Below the pieces are notes generated by a model. It was not told where the DNA came from. It saw nothing but the letters and a program-made list of their open reading frames with translations, and did not search any database. Shown one piece after another: positions 53,520-62,880 of a stretch of 64,000 nucleotides of DNA (the first letter of the stretch is position 1; each line of letters opens with the position of its first letter). The DNA comes from Marinobacter sp. SS5-14b (lineage in GTDB: Bacteria; Pseudomonadota; Gammaproteobacteria; Pseudomonadales; Oleiphilaceae). The position numbers were made by a program, and so were the translations under genes. Location of the stretch: contig NZ_JASSVM010000001.1 in assembly GCF_030541005.1 (NCBI RefSeq), positions 806,001-870,000 on the forward strand, written 5' to 3'.

Positions 53520-54124
53520 GCACCGGTATTATCCGGCTGACCACACTGATGGTCGCCGTTTCAATGGCGGCCTGCACGGTGCTGCCCCGGCCTGAACCAC
53601 CGCGGGTAATGGATCTGGCGCCACCCGTTACCGAATCGCCGTTTAACCAGCCGCTATCCGCCAATATCCGGGTTGATACACCTTTGGCGTCTGACCCGCT
53701 GGACAGCGCCACTATTCTATTGAAACCGACGCCTTACGAATTCCAGGCCTTCCATCAGGCGCGCTGGCGTGACAGCACACCGGTGGTTATTCGGGACCAC
53801 CTGGCCAGGCACCTGCGTGACAGCCGGGCATTTCGTAACGTGGTTATTGAAACCAGCCCCGCCACCTCAGACCTCACGTTACTCACAGAGTTGTCGGCAT
53901 TTCATATCCAATACAATGGCACCAACGGGTGGGTTGAGTTCGAGTTGCACGCTGAATTGGTGAGCGTCCGGAACGGACAAAGCCTTTGCCTCCGAAGTTG
54001 GAACGTTCAGGAGCCCGCAGCAGGAACCGACCTTGATTCTGTGGTGCAGGCGTTCTCCCGTGCCGGCAATACGGTGGCCAGCGAGCTTACCCGCTGGGCC
54101 CGGGCATGCCAAAGCGCTCGATGA
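53516..54124 (+). CDS. PqiC-like auxiliary lipoprotein of the MCE system
   Basis: Lipoprotein of 202 residues. A signal sequence ends in MAAC, so Cys20 is the likely lipid attachment site. The mature part has the ABC-type transport auxiliary lipoprotein pattern (VVIRDHLARHLRDSRAFRNV, LLTELSAFHIQY and a C-terminal AFSRAGNTVASELTRW). It would sit at the outer membrane and receive lipid from the MCE tunnel, by analogy with PqiC. The start overlaps the previous stop by four bases. Convergent with pgsA. Confidence 0.85.
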   Translation: MSTGIIRLTTLMVAVSMAACTVLPRPEPPRVMDLAPPVTESPFNQPLSANIRVDTPLASDPLDSATILLKPTPYEFQAFHQARWRDSTPVVIRDHLARHLRDSRAFRNVVIETSPATSDLTLLTELSAFHIQYNGTNGWVEFELHAELVSVRNGQSLCLRSWNVQEPAAGTDLDSVVQAFSRAGNTVASELTRWARACQSAR

Positions 54125-54211
54125 AATCGCCAGTCAGAAGGCCGGTTATGATGCTAACGGCATCTCCAGTACGCGCCGAACGCCTACGCCTTCGCGCGAA
54201 CGGAAGGAGAA

Positions 54212-54781
54212 CTACACCTCGCCCTGACGGCTTTCAGCCTTGGGAAATAGATCGCCCCAGGCCGCACTGAGGTAAAGAAACATGGACCACAGGGTAAGAG
54301 CGGCCGCGATGTACAAAAGGCCAATAGCGACATAAGCCCAGAAATTTCCGGGAGGAAACGCCAACAGCCCAACAATGGCGGCAATCTGCGCGGTCGTTTT
54401 GATCTTGCCAATATAAGAAACCGCCACGCTGGCCCGGCTGCCAATCTCGGCCATCCATTCTCGCAACGCTGAGATAACGATTTCCCGGCCAATGATGATG
54501 GTTGCCGGAATGGTCAGAAGTACGGCAGCGTAGCCTTCAATCAGCACCGCCAGTGCCACCGCGACCATCAGCTTGTCCGCTACCGGATCCAGAAAGGCGC
54601 CAAACGGCGTACTCTGGTTGAGTTTTCGCGCGAGATACCCATCCAGCCAGTCGGTTATACCCGCCAGCGCGAAGATGGCCGCACTGACCATGTAGCTCCA
54701 CTCCATAGGCAGATAGAAAACCACCACGAATACCGGGATCATCACGATACGAGACAGGGTAATAACATTCGGTAAATTCAT
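54212..54781 (-). CDS. pgsA: CDP-diacylglycerol-glycerol-3-phosphate 3-phosphatidyltransferase
   Basis: Inner-membrane enzyme (189 residues) making phosphatidylglycerophosphate from CDP-diacylglycerol and glycerol 3-phosphate. The CDP-alcohol phosphotransferase motif is intact: DGYLAR...GAFLDPVADK with all conserved Asp and Gly residues. About four membrane segments. I start at the ATG at 54781, seven bases after the uvrC stop; the frame extends further upstream into uvrC. Together with uvrC and uvrY it forms the conserved gammaproteobacterial order. Confidence 0.95.
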   Translation of the reverse strand: MNLPNVITLSRIVMIPVFVVVFYLPMEWSYMVSAAIFALAGITDWLDGYLARKLNQSTPFGAFLDPVADKLMVAVALAVLIEGYAAVLLTIPATIIIGREIVISALREWMAEIGSRASVAVSYIGKIKTTAQIAAIVGLLAFPPGNFWAYVAIGLLYIAAALTLWSMFLYLSAAWGDLFPKAESRQGEV

Positions 54782-54788
54782 GGTGTTC

Positions 54789-56648
54789 CTATTCGTTGTG
54801 CAGAGCTGCGTAAATGGATTCAGCCAGTGCTTTGCTGATGCCTTGCACCTTGGCAATTTCGTCAACGCTGGCTTTTCGTATACCCTGAATGCCGCCGAAG
54901 TAGCGTATCAGCTCCCGCCGACGTTTTGGCCCGACGCCCTCAATACCTTCCAGCGTGGACTGCCGGCGCTGCTTGTCTCTTCGTGCCCGGTGCCCGGTGA
55001 TGGCAAAGCGGTGCGACTCATCCCGTATGTGTTGTATCAGGTGCAAAGCCGGTGAATCCGCCGGTACCCGGAACACATCATCGGTCATGGCATCGATCAA
55101 CTGCTCCATACCGGCCCGTCGGGTGACGCCTTTCGCTACACCGATCAACGGTATATCAGAAATTCCGAGTTCCTCGAACACTTCCCGGGCGATATTTAAC
55201 TGGCCCTTTCCGCCATCGATAAACACCAGATTCGGCTTTTTACCCTCGCCGTTGACCAGGCGACGATAGCGCCGGGTCAGTACCTGGCGCATGGCGGCAT
55301 AGTCGTCTCCGCCTGTTACACCCTCAATGTTATATAGCCGATAATCACTCTTCAGAGGGCCATTCTCGTCGAAAACCACACAGGATGCGACGGTATTTTC
55401 CCCATGGCTGTGGCTGATATCAAAACACTCCATACGGGCGGGGGTTTCAGCCAGTTCAAGCAAGTCCCGCAGGGCAAGCAGCCGGCGATAAACCGTTTCC
55501 TTGCTCGCGAGGTGTGTCAGCAAGGTTTGCCGGGCATTGGTCATGGCCAACTCCAGCCAACGACGCCGCTCACCGCGTACGTTACCTCGAATCCGGGTTT
55601 CACGATTGGCCGCTTCACTGAGTGCTTCCGCAAGCAATGCCTGACCCTCAACGGCAACTGGCACCAGAATATCCTTGGGGATTTCCCGGCGAGTATCGCC
55701 GCCGAAGTAATATTGCCCCAGAAAAGCGGCCAGCAACTCGCCTTCTGATTGCTCCAGTGAGAACCTCGGAAAGTAATCCTTGGTGCCCAGCACCCGGCCA
55801 CCGCGCACGATGATCACCACCACACAGACCACGCCCGCGTCCTGAGCGATGGCAATGACATCGGCATCGCCGCCCTCACCGTCGACCGACTGCTGTTCCT
55901 GCACGTGGCGCAGGTGGTTCACCTGATCCCGGTACGTCGCCGCCTTTTCAAATTCAAGTTGTGAGGCAGCCTTTTCCATGGCGTTCATCAAATCATGGAT
56001 GATGGCTGGATTCTTGCCCTCGAGAAACATGGTGGCACGGCGGATGTCCTGCTGATACTCATCCGGGCTTATGTATTCCACGCAAGGCGCTGTGCAGCGG
56101 TTGATCTGATATTGCAGGCAGGGACGATTCCTGTTCCGGAAATAGCTTTCACTACAAGATCTTATCCGGAATACCTTCTGCAAAACATTAAGAGTTTCCT
56201 TGACCGCTCCTGAGCTTGGAAATGGGCCAAACCAGGTGCCCCCGCCTTTTTTCGTGCGACCACGCCGGAATGTGAGCGATGGATAGTCGCTATGGGAAGA
56301 CAGATAGATATAGGGGTAGGATTTATCATCCCGAAGAAGAATATTATACGGCGGCCGAAGGGATTTGATCAGGTTCTGTTCCAGCAGCAACGCTTCGGTT
56401 TCGCTGCCGGTAATGGTCACTTCGATGGATTCGATTTTGCTGACCAGCGCTTCGGTTTTGGGTGCCAGGCCGGTTTTGCGGAAGTAGCTGCCAACCCGAT
56501 TTTTAAGATTACGGGCCTTTCCGACATAAAGAATCGCCCCGGAGCTATCGTACATTCGATAGACACCGGCACGCTCTGTAAGTTGTTTCAGGAAGTTTTT
56601 GCTGTCGAACTCCCCGGTGGGCTCCAGAGGTTCAGACTTTGTCGGCAT
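54789..56648 (-). CDS. uvrC: Excinuclease ABC subunit UvrC
   Basis: Nucleotide-excision repair endonuclease (619 residues). An N-terminal GIY-YIG domain (GVYRMYDSSGAILYVGKARN) cuts 3' of the lesion, a UVR motif interacts with UvrB (about residue 200-240, LMNAMEKAASQLEFEKAATY), the RNase H-like domain cuts 5' (ECFDISHSHGENTVASCVVF), and two helix-hairpin-helix repeats end the protein (GIEGVGPKRRRELIRYFGGI). The ATG at 56648 lies inside the uvrY gene; an alternative TTG is at 56660. Confidence 0.95.
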   Translation of the reverse strand: MPTKSEPLEPTGEFDSKNFLKQLTERAGVYRMYDSSGAILYVGKARNLKNRVGSYFRKTGLAPKTEALVSKIESIEVTITGSETEALLLEQNLIKSLRPPYNILLRDDKSYPYIYLSSHSDYPSLTFRRGRTKKGGGTWFGPFPSSGAVKETLNVLQKVFRIRSCSESYFRNRNRPCLQYQINRCTAPCVEYISPDEYQQDIRRATMFLEGKNPAIIHDLMNAMEKAASQLEFEKAATYRDQVNHLRHVQEQQSVDGEGGDADVIAIAQDAGVVCVVVIIVRGGRVLGTKDYFPRFSLEQSEGELLAAFLGQYYFGGDTRREIPKDILVPVAVEGQALLAEALSEAANRETRIRGNVRGERRRWLELAMTNARQTLLTHLASKETVYRRLLALRDLLELAETPARMECFDISHSHGENTVASCVVFDENGPLKSDYRLYNIEGVTGGDDYAAMRQVLTRRYRRLVNGEGKKPNLVFIDGGKGQLNIAREVFEELGISDIPLIGVAKGVTRRAGMEQLIDAMTDDVFRVPADSPALHLIQHIRDESHRFAITGHRARRDKQRRQSTLEGIEGVGPKRRRELIRYFGGIQGIRKASVDEIAKVQGISKALAESIYAALHNE

Positions 56649-57291
56649 CCAGTAATCCAAGCCTTACGGCCATCAGTGCCAACTCAACATCACTGGAAAT
56701 CTCCAGTTTCTCAAAAATCCGATAGCGGTAGCTGTTGACGGTTTTCGGGCTCAGGCACAGTTTGTCGGAGATGTCCTGAACTTTCTGGCAGTCCACAACC
56801 ATCATCGCGATTTGCATCTCCCGCTCGGACAAGCGCTCAAATCTCGACAGTTCTCCGCCTTCGTCCAGATCGCCACCCAGGGTTTTCAGTGCCATTTTCT
56901 GAGCGATTTCGGGGCTGATGTAACGCTGCCCGGAGTGGGCTTTACGAATGGCTCGCACCATTTCCTGGATGTCGGCGCCTTTCGTTATATAAGCGGACGC
57001 ACCACTCTGCATTACCCTCGCTGGATAGGGATCATCTGCGCAGGCCGTCACCACGATGACGCGAATGGAATCGTCCAGTCGCAAGATACGACGCGTAGCC
57101 TCAAGCCCCCCGATACCGGGCATGCGAATGTCCATCAAAACGATGTCCGGGCGCTCTTTACGCACGAACTCGATGGCATCCTCTCCGGAAGATGCCTGAC
57201 CAATCACGTCGATGTCAGGATTGTCAGCCAACATTCGGGTAATACCGGAGCGAACCAACTCGTGGTCATCAACAACGAGTATCCTGATCAA
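56632..57291 (-). CDS. uvrY: Response regulator UvrY/GacA
   Basis: LuxR/FixJ-type response regulator (219 residues) of the BarA/GacS two-component system, which activates small RNAs that titrate CsrA/RsmA. The receiver has the phospho-acceptor in DIVLMDIRMPGIGG; the DNA-binding helix-turn-helix (LSEREMQIAMMVVDCQKVQD, LCLSPKTVNSYRYRIFEKL) ends the protein. The start codon is TTG at 57291, with AGGTGAG upstream; Pseudomonas gacA also begins with TTG. The sensor kinase gene is not in the window. Confidence 0.93.
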   Translation of the reverse strand: MIRILVVDDHELVRSGITRMLADNPDIDVIGQASSGEDAIEFVRKERPDIVLMDIRMPGIGGLEATRRILRLDDSIRVIVVTACADDPYPARVMQSGASAYITKGADIQEMVRAIRKAHSGQRYISPEIAQKMALKTLGGDLDEGGELSRFERLSEREMQIAMMVVDCQKVQDISDKLCLSPKTVNSYRYRIFEKLEISSDVELALMAVRLGLLDADKV

Positions 57292-57409
57292 AACTCACCT
57301 CGCCGGCAGGTAGAAAAAAACAGGCCCAATTGTAACGGTTACACAATCGACAGGATAGGTAAGCCGGACAAAACATTGTGGAGTGCGAAAATTAATCTCG
57401 CCAATCAGA

Positions 57410-57661
57410 TCAGGGGGGCGTACCAAGCCCCGCTGTATTCTCAACCGGATCAAACCAGACGACCAGCTCTCCCCGGCTGATCGCAGCCAGTACCCTGCCT
57501 CGCTCTGCAAGAGGGTTTTCAGTGTCGTTCAGCCCGTGATACCGAGTGCAGTACTCCTCCGCCAGCCCTTCGAGCTGGTCGTCGGTAAGCAGACTCGCGT
57601 CGACCACAAACTTCTCCTGGCGCGGGTCCGCCTCGGGCTGCTGTTCTTCGTATTCACTCAT
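57410..57661 (-). CDS. YheU-like (UPF0270) small acidic protein
   Basis: Protein of 83 residues, acidic, with the pattern of the UPF0270/YheU family: LTDDQLEGLAEEYCTRYHG, then an RVLAAISRGELVVWFDPV segment. It has no signal peptide or membrane segment. The N-terminal 20 residues are low-complexity and extend the family. Function unknown. It lies alone between uvrY and the chemoreceptor gene. Confidence 0.65.
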   Translation of the reverse strand: MSEYEEQQPEADPRQEKFVVDASLLTDDQLEGLAEEYCTRYHGLNDTENPLAERGRVLAAISRGELVVWFDPVENTAGLGTPP

Positions 57662-57735
57662 AACAACCCCTCATCAGTCGCTGCATGTTACGGTTTTTTG
57701 CCTGAGATCAGAACCCTCGCGATTGTAGACAGATT

Positions 57736-59355
57736 TCAACCAAGTTGCTGCCGGGTTTTAAACCCAGCCGTCAATTGCCGCATCGACACCGACTCCTGCC
57801 GCAGCGCTTCACTTATCAGGCGGGTGCTCTTTACATTTTCGGTCAGCGTTTCGGCGCTTTCCGCCAGCGTATCGGCCCGTCGCCCTACTCGCCCGATCTC
57901 ATCACGCTGCATTGATACTGAGGCACGGATACTGTCACTGTGCACTTCAAGCTCATCAAACTGACTGTTGAGCTGATCAAGATGAACTGCCAACGCCTGC
58001 AGGTTCGACCGGTTTTGCTCACCGGCATTACGCATTTCCGTCAGCAAACCGTCTACACCACCGACCCCCATAACCAGATCCTGTACCCACTGGCGGATAT
58101 TACCTGTCGATTCCGCGGTTCTTCTGGACAAAGTCCGCACTTCATCGGCGACGACCGCGAACCCGCGCCCGTGCTCACCCGCCCTGGCCGCCTCTATGGC
58201 TGCATTCAGTGCAAGTAGATTGGTCTGTTCCGCAATATCCGCAATAACACCGGTGACCTGCTCTATTTTTCCGGTCGATTCGCTTAATTGCTGAATGGAG
58301 GAAGAGACCCGTGATATCACCTCATTGGCATGATCTGCGCCACTTTGGCTATTCTGAAGGCCGCCCCGCACCTCCCGGTTCGCTGCCAACGCCTGATGCA
58401 CGGTTGCTGCCGTTCGTTCTGCAGCCTGTTCAATTTGCGACGCCTGCTCAGCGATGGATTCCGTAGACGTGGTGACGTCAGAAATCTGATGACGTGTGGT
58501 TTCGGATGCAAGCTGAAGCGCTTCCGCTCCCGCATCCAGCGCCGCCGAACGTCCGTCCAACGCACCGGCAGCCTGCCTTACATCACTGATAAAGGCATCG
58601 AAGCGACTTACCAGCCTGACCAGAGCCCCCGCTACGCCGGCCACTTCGTCACGGCCACTTACCTCGGGAACCCGGGAAAGATCAGACTCCTGCTCCATAA
58701 CGACAAGTTGTCCCTGCATGCCCTGCAACCGGAGAATGACGGATTGCCTCAACCAGACAGTCATCCCGACAACCAGAATAAAGAACAACGAGGACCCTGC
58801 CAGCACAAACACCTGCTGATCGGATAAAAATGACAACAGCTCATCTGCACCATTTGACACTTCGTCACGGCTCGCTACCTGCTGCTCTCCGATTGCGGCA
58901 AGCATCGGTTCCATTGCCGGAAACAACTTGAAATCGACGACCTGCCCCACCCGGTAGTAACTTTTCTCAGCGATGCCCTCACCCATGCCAGCCATGAGGG
59001 CTTGTACGTCCTCAAACTGCTTCTGAGTTTCTGCTGCCCACGGCTTGAGGTCCGGGTTCGCCGCCACACTCTCCCAGTGCCGGTTCAAGGCCGCGTCCAG
59101 GCGCTTGAACTCCACATTAATCTCATCCCACAGCATCAACTGAGCTTTAATCTTATAGGCCAGGTCCTGCAGATGGCGATGATCCTGCTCCAGGTCCATA
59201 AGCAGCCAGGATTCAGCGAGACGGTCTCGAACCAGATTTTTAGAAGTATCTTCGGCTTTCAGGATGATCACCCACGACATTGCTGCCAGGCATGCAACGG
59301 CGCCGAGTGACAAAAATGCAAACAAAAGAATCCGCGCGCGGACAGTGGCCAGCAT
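57736..59355 (-). CDS. Methyl-accepting chemotaxis protein
   Basis: Chemoreceptor of 539 residues. An N-terminal membrane helix ([18 protein letters not shown]), a periplasmic helical ligand domain of about 150 residues, a second membrane helix ([20 protein letters not shown]), then HAMP-like and long coiled-coil signalling parts with the hairpin tip [21 protein letters not shown] start at the ATG at 59355, preceded by GGAG five bases upstream; the frame is open to 59448. The C-terminus lacks a CheR-docking pentapeptide. Ligand unknown. Confidence 0.93.
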   Translation of the reverse strand: MLATVRARILLFAFLSLGAVACLAAMSWVIILKAEDTSKNLVRDRLAESWLLMDLEQDHRHLQDLAYKIKAQLMLWDEINVEFKRLDAALNRHWESVAANPDLKPWAAETQKQFEDVQALMAGMGEGIAEKSYYRVGQVVDFKLFPAMEPMLAAIGEQQVASRDEVSNGADELLSFLSDQQVFVLAGSSLFFILVVGMTVWLRQSVILRLQGMQGQLVVMEQESDLSRVPEVSGRDEVAGVAGALVRLVSRFDAFISDVRQAAGALDGRSAALDAGAEALQLASETTRHQISDVTTSTESIAEQASQIEQAAERTAATVHQALAANREVRGGLQNSQSGADHANEVISRVSSSIQQLSESTGKIEQVTGVIADIAEQTNLLALNAAIEAARAGEHGRGFAVVADEVRTLSRRTAESTGNIRQWVQDLVMGVGGVDGLLTEMRNAGEQNRSNLQALAVHLDQLNSQFDELEVHSDSIRASVSMQRDEIGRVGRRADTLAESAETLTENVKSTRLISEALRQESVSMRQLTAGFKTRQQLG

Positions 59356-59506
59356 AACAACTCCGGGAAAAGGACAATGCCAAGGAGGGTATGCCTGTTT
59401 TGTGACACTTTTATGTACGACTTGGCGCCAATTTATCGTTGAAGACAACCAGGATCTTCAAAACACGCCGCCAATTATCTATCATCTCGGCTTTTAGAAT
59501 GTTTGG

Positions 59507-60217
59507 ATGCTAATGAACCAGAACGTTTTCAAACTCACCTTACCCATCCTTTTTGGCTACCTGCCACTGGGCATGGCTTTCGGGGTACTGTTTACTACCC
59601 AGCTCGACCACCCCTGGTGGATTGCCCCCCTGATGGGCCTGGTGATCTACGCGGGTGCCGGCCAGATCCTGGCGGTCAGTCTGTTAGCGGCCAATGCGGG
59701 GCTGGTAGAAGTGGCGGTAGCCATGTTTGTTCTGAACGCCAGGCACCTGTTCTACGGGTTGTCGCTGCTGGGCCAGTTTCGTGGCGCCGGCTGGCGTAAG
59801 AGCTACCTGATCTTTGGCCTGACCGACGAAACCTACTCCCTGCTCACCAGTCGGCCGCGCTCCGGCGACAAACAACATGAGCAAGCGGTGGATTTCCGCA
59901 TCACAGCGTTCAATCAACTGTATTGGGTGGCGGGCTGTACCGTCGGCGCGTTACTGGGCGAATGGGTGGCGTTCAACAGCACCGGTATCGAGTTCGCGCT
60001 GGTCGCGCTGTTTATCGTGCTGACCATTGAGCAGTTCAAGGCGCTAGGCGATGGCTTTCCTGTCTGGACAGGTGCCCTGGCGGCCGGTATCGCCATGGTG
60101 ATGGTGCCGCCCACTCATCAGTTGATCGCTGCGATCGCGATCGTTACCGGCATTCTGCTTCTGCATTATCGGCACCACTGCGCAACCACTTCTCAGGCGG
60201 AGACCAGCCATGACTGA
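59507..60217 (+). CDS. azlC: AzlC-family branched-chain amino acid exporter, large subunit
   Basis: Membrane protein of 236 residues with eight or so hydrophobic segments, of the AzlC/YgaZ family that exports branched-chain amino acids or analogues together with AzlD. The conserved FGYLPLGMAFGVLF and NARHLFYGLSLL stretches are present. An alternative ATG lies two codons downstream (59513). Overlaps azlD by eight bases. Confidence 0.92.
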   Translation: MLMNQNVFKLTLPILFGYLPLGMAFGVLFTTQLDHPWWIAPLMGLVIYAGAGQILAVSLLAANAGLVEVAVAMFVLNARHLFYGLSLLGQFRGAGWRKSYLIFGLTDETYSLLTSRPRSGDKQHEQAVDFRITAFNQLYWVAGCTVGALLGEWVAFNSTGIEFALVALFIVLTIEQFKALGDGFPVWTGALAAGIAMVMVPPTHQLIAAIAIVTGILLLHYRHHCATTSQAETSHD

Positions 60218-60554
60218 CGGTTACTATCTGGCTGCGTTTATCCTGGTCTCAGCCCTGGCCACACTGGCCACCCGGTTGGTGCCGTTTCTATTTTTTGAAC
60301 GCCATACGGAGCACCCCCTGGTACAACATCTGGGGCGCTACCTTCCGGCAGCGGTCATGGCACTGTTGGCAACGGTATTTTTGCAGAGGTCAGCAAACTG
60401 GGGAGCCGGCATTCCCGGACTGGACGCACTGATCCCGGGAATACTTGTGATTGCCGTTCATGTACGGCGAGGTAATGCTCTGCTCTCAATTGCAGCAGGA
60501 ACCATCGCCTACATGGCAATTCAGCAGACAGGAATCCTGACGGGCGGGTACTGA
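60210..60554 (+). CDS. azlD: AzlD-family branched-chain amino acid exporter, small subunit
   Basis: Membrane protein of 114 residues with four hydrophobic segments, matching AzlD/YgaH (ATLATRLVPFLFFERH, GRYLPAAVMALLATVFL, IPGLDALIPGILVIAVHVRRG). It forms the exporter with AzlC. Its stop abuts the stop of the convergent DUF1330 gene. Confidence 0.92.
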   Translation: MTDGYYLAAFILVSALATLATRLVPFLFFERHTEHPLVQHLGRYLPAAVMALLATVFLQRSANWGAGIPGLDALIPGILVIAVHVRRGNALLSIAAGTIAYMAIQQTGILTGGY

Positions 60555-60959
60555 TCAGGGCCCGCCTTCCACATTGGCAACCAGCCTGGAGTCCTCGAGA
60601 GCTGCCGTCCTGTGCTTGAGCACACCTTTATACTCCGGGCTTTCAATCATCGCCAGAAAGGCGTTAATGGAGGGGTAGCGAACCAGCAACACCTGATCCC
60701 AGGATTCATCCGGCGGCGCGATCAGTGAACCAACGCTACGGCCAGACCAGATAACTTCCGCCCCGACCGAGGTGACGCATTCCGCAGCCTCCCTCATGTA
60801 GCGCTTGTACGCATCCCGGCCCGAGCACGCCTCGCTGGCGTCCTTATATTCCGCCTGGTCGCGAAACCGCAGCAAGTTCAGCATGACGACGGGTTGATCT
60901 TTCGGGGTTTCCTGCAAGACTTTCTTTAACTCTTCCTGAGATGGGTCTACGGTCGCCAT
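60555..60959 (-). CDS. DUF1330 family protein
   Basis: Cytoplasmic protein of 134 residues with the DUF1330 ferredoxin-like fold: VVMLNLLRFRDQAEY, AYKRYMREAAECVTSVGAEV and a C-terminal LVRYPSINAFLAMIESPEYK. These proteins resemble dimeric alpha/beta barrel monooxygenase-type folds, but no reaction is known. Monocistronic. Confidence 0.85.
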   Translation of the reverse strand: MATVDPSQEELKKVLQETPKDQPVVMLNLLRFRDQAEYKDASEACSGRDAYKRYMREAAECVTSVGAEVIWSGRSVGSLIAPPDESWDQVLLVRYPSINAFLAMIESPEYKGVLKHRTAALEDSRLVANVEGGP

Positions 60960-61179
60960 AGGTGTCCCTGTTGTTCATTAGAGGTGGTGTCTGACATCCG
61001 GTGCACGAACAAACAGTAAACCAAAATGCGTCGGGGTGCACCATCCCATTAGCCTTTAGGATGAGCTTGCTTGCGTTATTGATCTTCATCAAGCGAAAAT
61101 CGTCCGGTTAATTCAAACTATATGCACATAACAAAAACCACTAAGGCAGCCACATAGCATCGATAGAGGGCTAAGGATC

Positions 61180-61827
61180 GTGAAAAGAATAACGCTAGCA
61201 CTGACAGCGCTGGGTCTGGCAGGCCTTACGGGCTTTGCACAAGCTGCGCCGGAGGGCGATGCCGCGCGGGGCGCAGAAGTCGCAAACCTCTGCGTTGCCT
61301 GTCATAAAGCCGATGGCAGCGGAATGAATATGGACGCCGGTGAATCCTGGCCGAGACTGGCCGGCCTGAACGCAACGTATTTTGCCAAGCAGCTTCACGA
61401 CATTAAAAACGGCACCCGCGTAAGCGCCACCATGACGCCCTTCGTGAACATGCTGGATGATCAGAAAATCGCTGACGTTGCAGCCTATTACAGCCAGCTG
61501 GAACCAACAGAGGGACAAGGCGGCGAAGGTATCGATGAAGCCACCCGGAAGCGCGGCGAGCAACTGGCCGAGCGTGGCGACTGGTCCCAATACATTGTTT
61601 CGTGCAAGAGCTGCCACGGCCCCGGTAATCGGGGCGCCGGTACCGTGTTCCCGGGCATTGCTGGCCAGCATGCCGGCTACATTGAAGCGCAACTGAAAGC
61701 CTGGAAAGATGGCACACGCAAGAATGATCCGCAGGATCTGATGGGCTCCATCGCCCGTCGTATGAGCGATGAAGACATTCACGCGGTGGCCATGTGGCTT
61801 GCCAACCAGAACGCCGGCAGCAAATAA
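61180..61827 (+). CDS. tsdB: Diheme cytochrome c4-type protein (TsdB-like)
   Basis: Periplasmic cytochrome c of 215 residues with a signal peptide (residues about 1-22, ending AQA) and two heme-binding CxxCH sites, CVACH at residues 38-42 and CKSCH at 142-146, one in each c4-like half. It precedes a TsdA-type thiosulfate dehydrogenase by 13 bases, which is the usual partner, taking electrons from TsdA. The GTG start at 61180 is preceded by AAGGA very closely. A separate electron shuttle to terminal oxidase is a possible extra role. Confidence 0.85.
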   Translation: MKRITLALTALGLAGLTGFAQAAPEGDAARGAEVANLCVACHKADGSGMNMDAGESWPRLAGLNATYFAKQLHDIKNGTRVSATMTPFVNMLDDQKIADVAAYYSQLEPTEGQGGEGIDEATRKRGEQLAERGDWSQYIVSCKSCHGPGNRGAGTVFPGIAGQHAGYIEAQLKAWKDGTRKNDPQDLMGSIARRMSDEDIHAVAMWLANQNAGSK

Positions 61828-61840
61828 GGGGGCACCTGTC

Positions 61841-62857
61841 ATGATTCGCACATTCCTTACGGTCACCCTTTCCGGAACCTTGGCGTTCACGGCTAACGCG
61901 GCGACCAACGACGAAAGAACTCAGGCTTACATCGACCAGCTTACCTCTATGGGCTTTCCTGCCCCGAAGGAGAATCAGCTGGTGCACATCCCGCCCACCA
62001 TGGCAGACCTGGACGAGGCGGATGATATCCATCCGGAGGTGAAAAAGGTTATCCGCAAGGGCTACGACCTGTTTACCAACACGCAGCAGTTACGGGGCGA
62101 AAACGTCTTCAACAACATGAATTGTTCAAGCTGCCACCTGGGGGAAGGTCGCATGCCGTTCAGCGCCCCAATCTGGCCCGCCGCCGTTACCCTCCCCGGC
62201 TACCGGGGTAAGAATGGTCACGTCAACAATCTTGAAGAGCGCATTGCCGGCTGCTTCACCTACTCCATGAACGGCAAGCCACTGGAGTACGGGAGCGACA
62301 ACATGCTGGCCCTGTCTGCCTACCATCAGTGGCTGGCCACCGGCGTGGCCATGTATCCCAAACAGCCAATCTACGGCCGCGGCTTCCCGGCCCCTGAGCG
62401 GCCGGCAGAACTGAGCTACGCCAACGGTGAAAAGCTTTATCAGGACAACTGCGCGGTGTGCCACGCAGAAGACGGCAGCGGGTTGCGCGTCGATGGACAG
62501 ACGGTATTCCCTGCCCCATGGGGTGACATGTCCAACAACTGGGGTGCCGGTATTGTCCGTGTGTTCACCGCCGCTGGCTTTATCAAGAACAACATGCCGC
62601 TCGGCCAACCCAATTCCCTCACCGACCAGGAGGCCTGGGACATTGCCTTCTTCATGGACAGTCAGGAGCGCCCGCAAGACCCACGCTACACGGGCGATGT
62701 GAAAGAAACTCTGGAAAAATACGGGCCAACGTTTCACAAACACTCCATGTATGGCCAGGTGCGCGAGCACGACGGCAAGGTATTGGCTGACCATGACAAC
62801 ACCGGCGAAAAGCCCTTCCTGAAGCCGGATGCTGTAAGGCCCCGAAATTTCGAGTGA
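61841..62857 (+). CDS. tsdA: Thiosulfate dehydrogenase TsdA (tetrathionate-forming)
   Basis: Periplasmic diheme enzyme (338 residues) that oxidises two thiosulfate to tetrathionate. After a signal peptide of about 20 residues, heme sites are CSSCH (95-99) and CAVCH (204-208). Between them lies the family's active-site motif LEERIAGCFTYSMNG with Cys138 as the likely axial ligand to the first heme, as in characterised TsdA. The start at 61841 has AAGGGGG upstream; an earlier frame overlaps tsdB. A terminator follows the stop. Gives the cell energy or a sulfur balance from reduced sulfur, and fits the sulfate importer seen at the window start only loosely. Confidence 0.9.
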   Translation: MIRTFLTVTLSGTLAFTANAATNDERTQAYIDQLTSMGFPAPKENQLVHIPPTMADLDEADDIHPEVKKVIRKGYDLFTNTQQLRGENVFNNMNCSSCHLGEGRMPFSAPIWPAAVTLPGYRGKNGHVNNLEERIAGCFTYSMNGKPLEYGSDNMLALSAYHQWLATGVAMYPKQPIYGRGFPAPERPAELSYANGEKLYQDNCAVCHAEDGSGLRVDGQTVFPAPWGDMSNNWGAGIVRVFTAAGFIKNNMPLGQPNSLTDQEAWDIAFFMDSQERPQDPRYTGDVKETLEKYGPTFHKHSMYGQVREHDGKVLADHDNTGEKPFLKPDAVRPRNFE

Positions 62858-62880
62858 GTTTCACGGTATAATGCCCCTTG

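Noticed and set aside
60543..60566. GGCGGG...CCCGCC hairpin at the azlD/DUF1330 junction
   Set aside because: Overlaps coding ends of both genes and has no T run; may help stop transcription but not supported enough.
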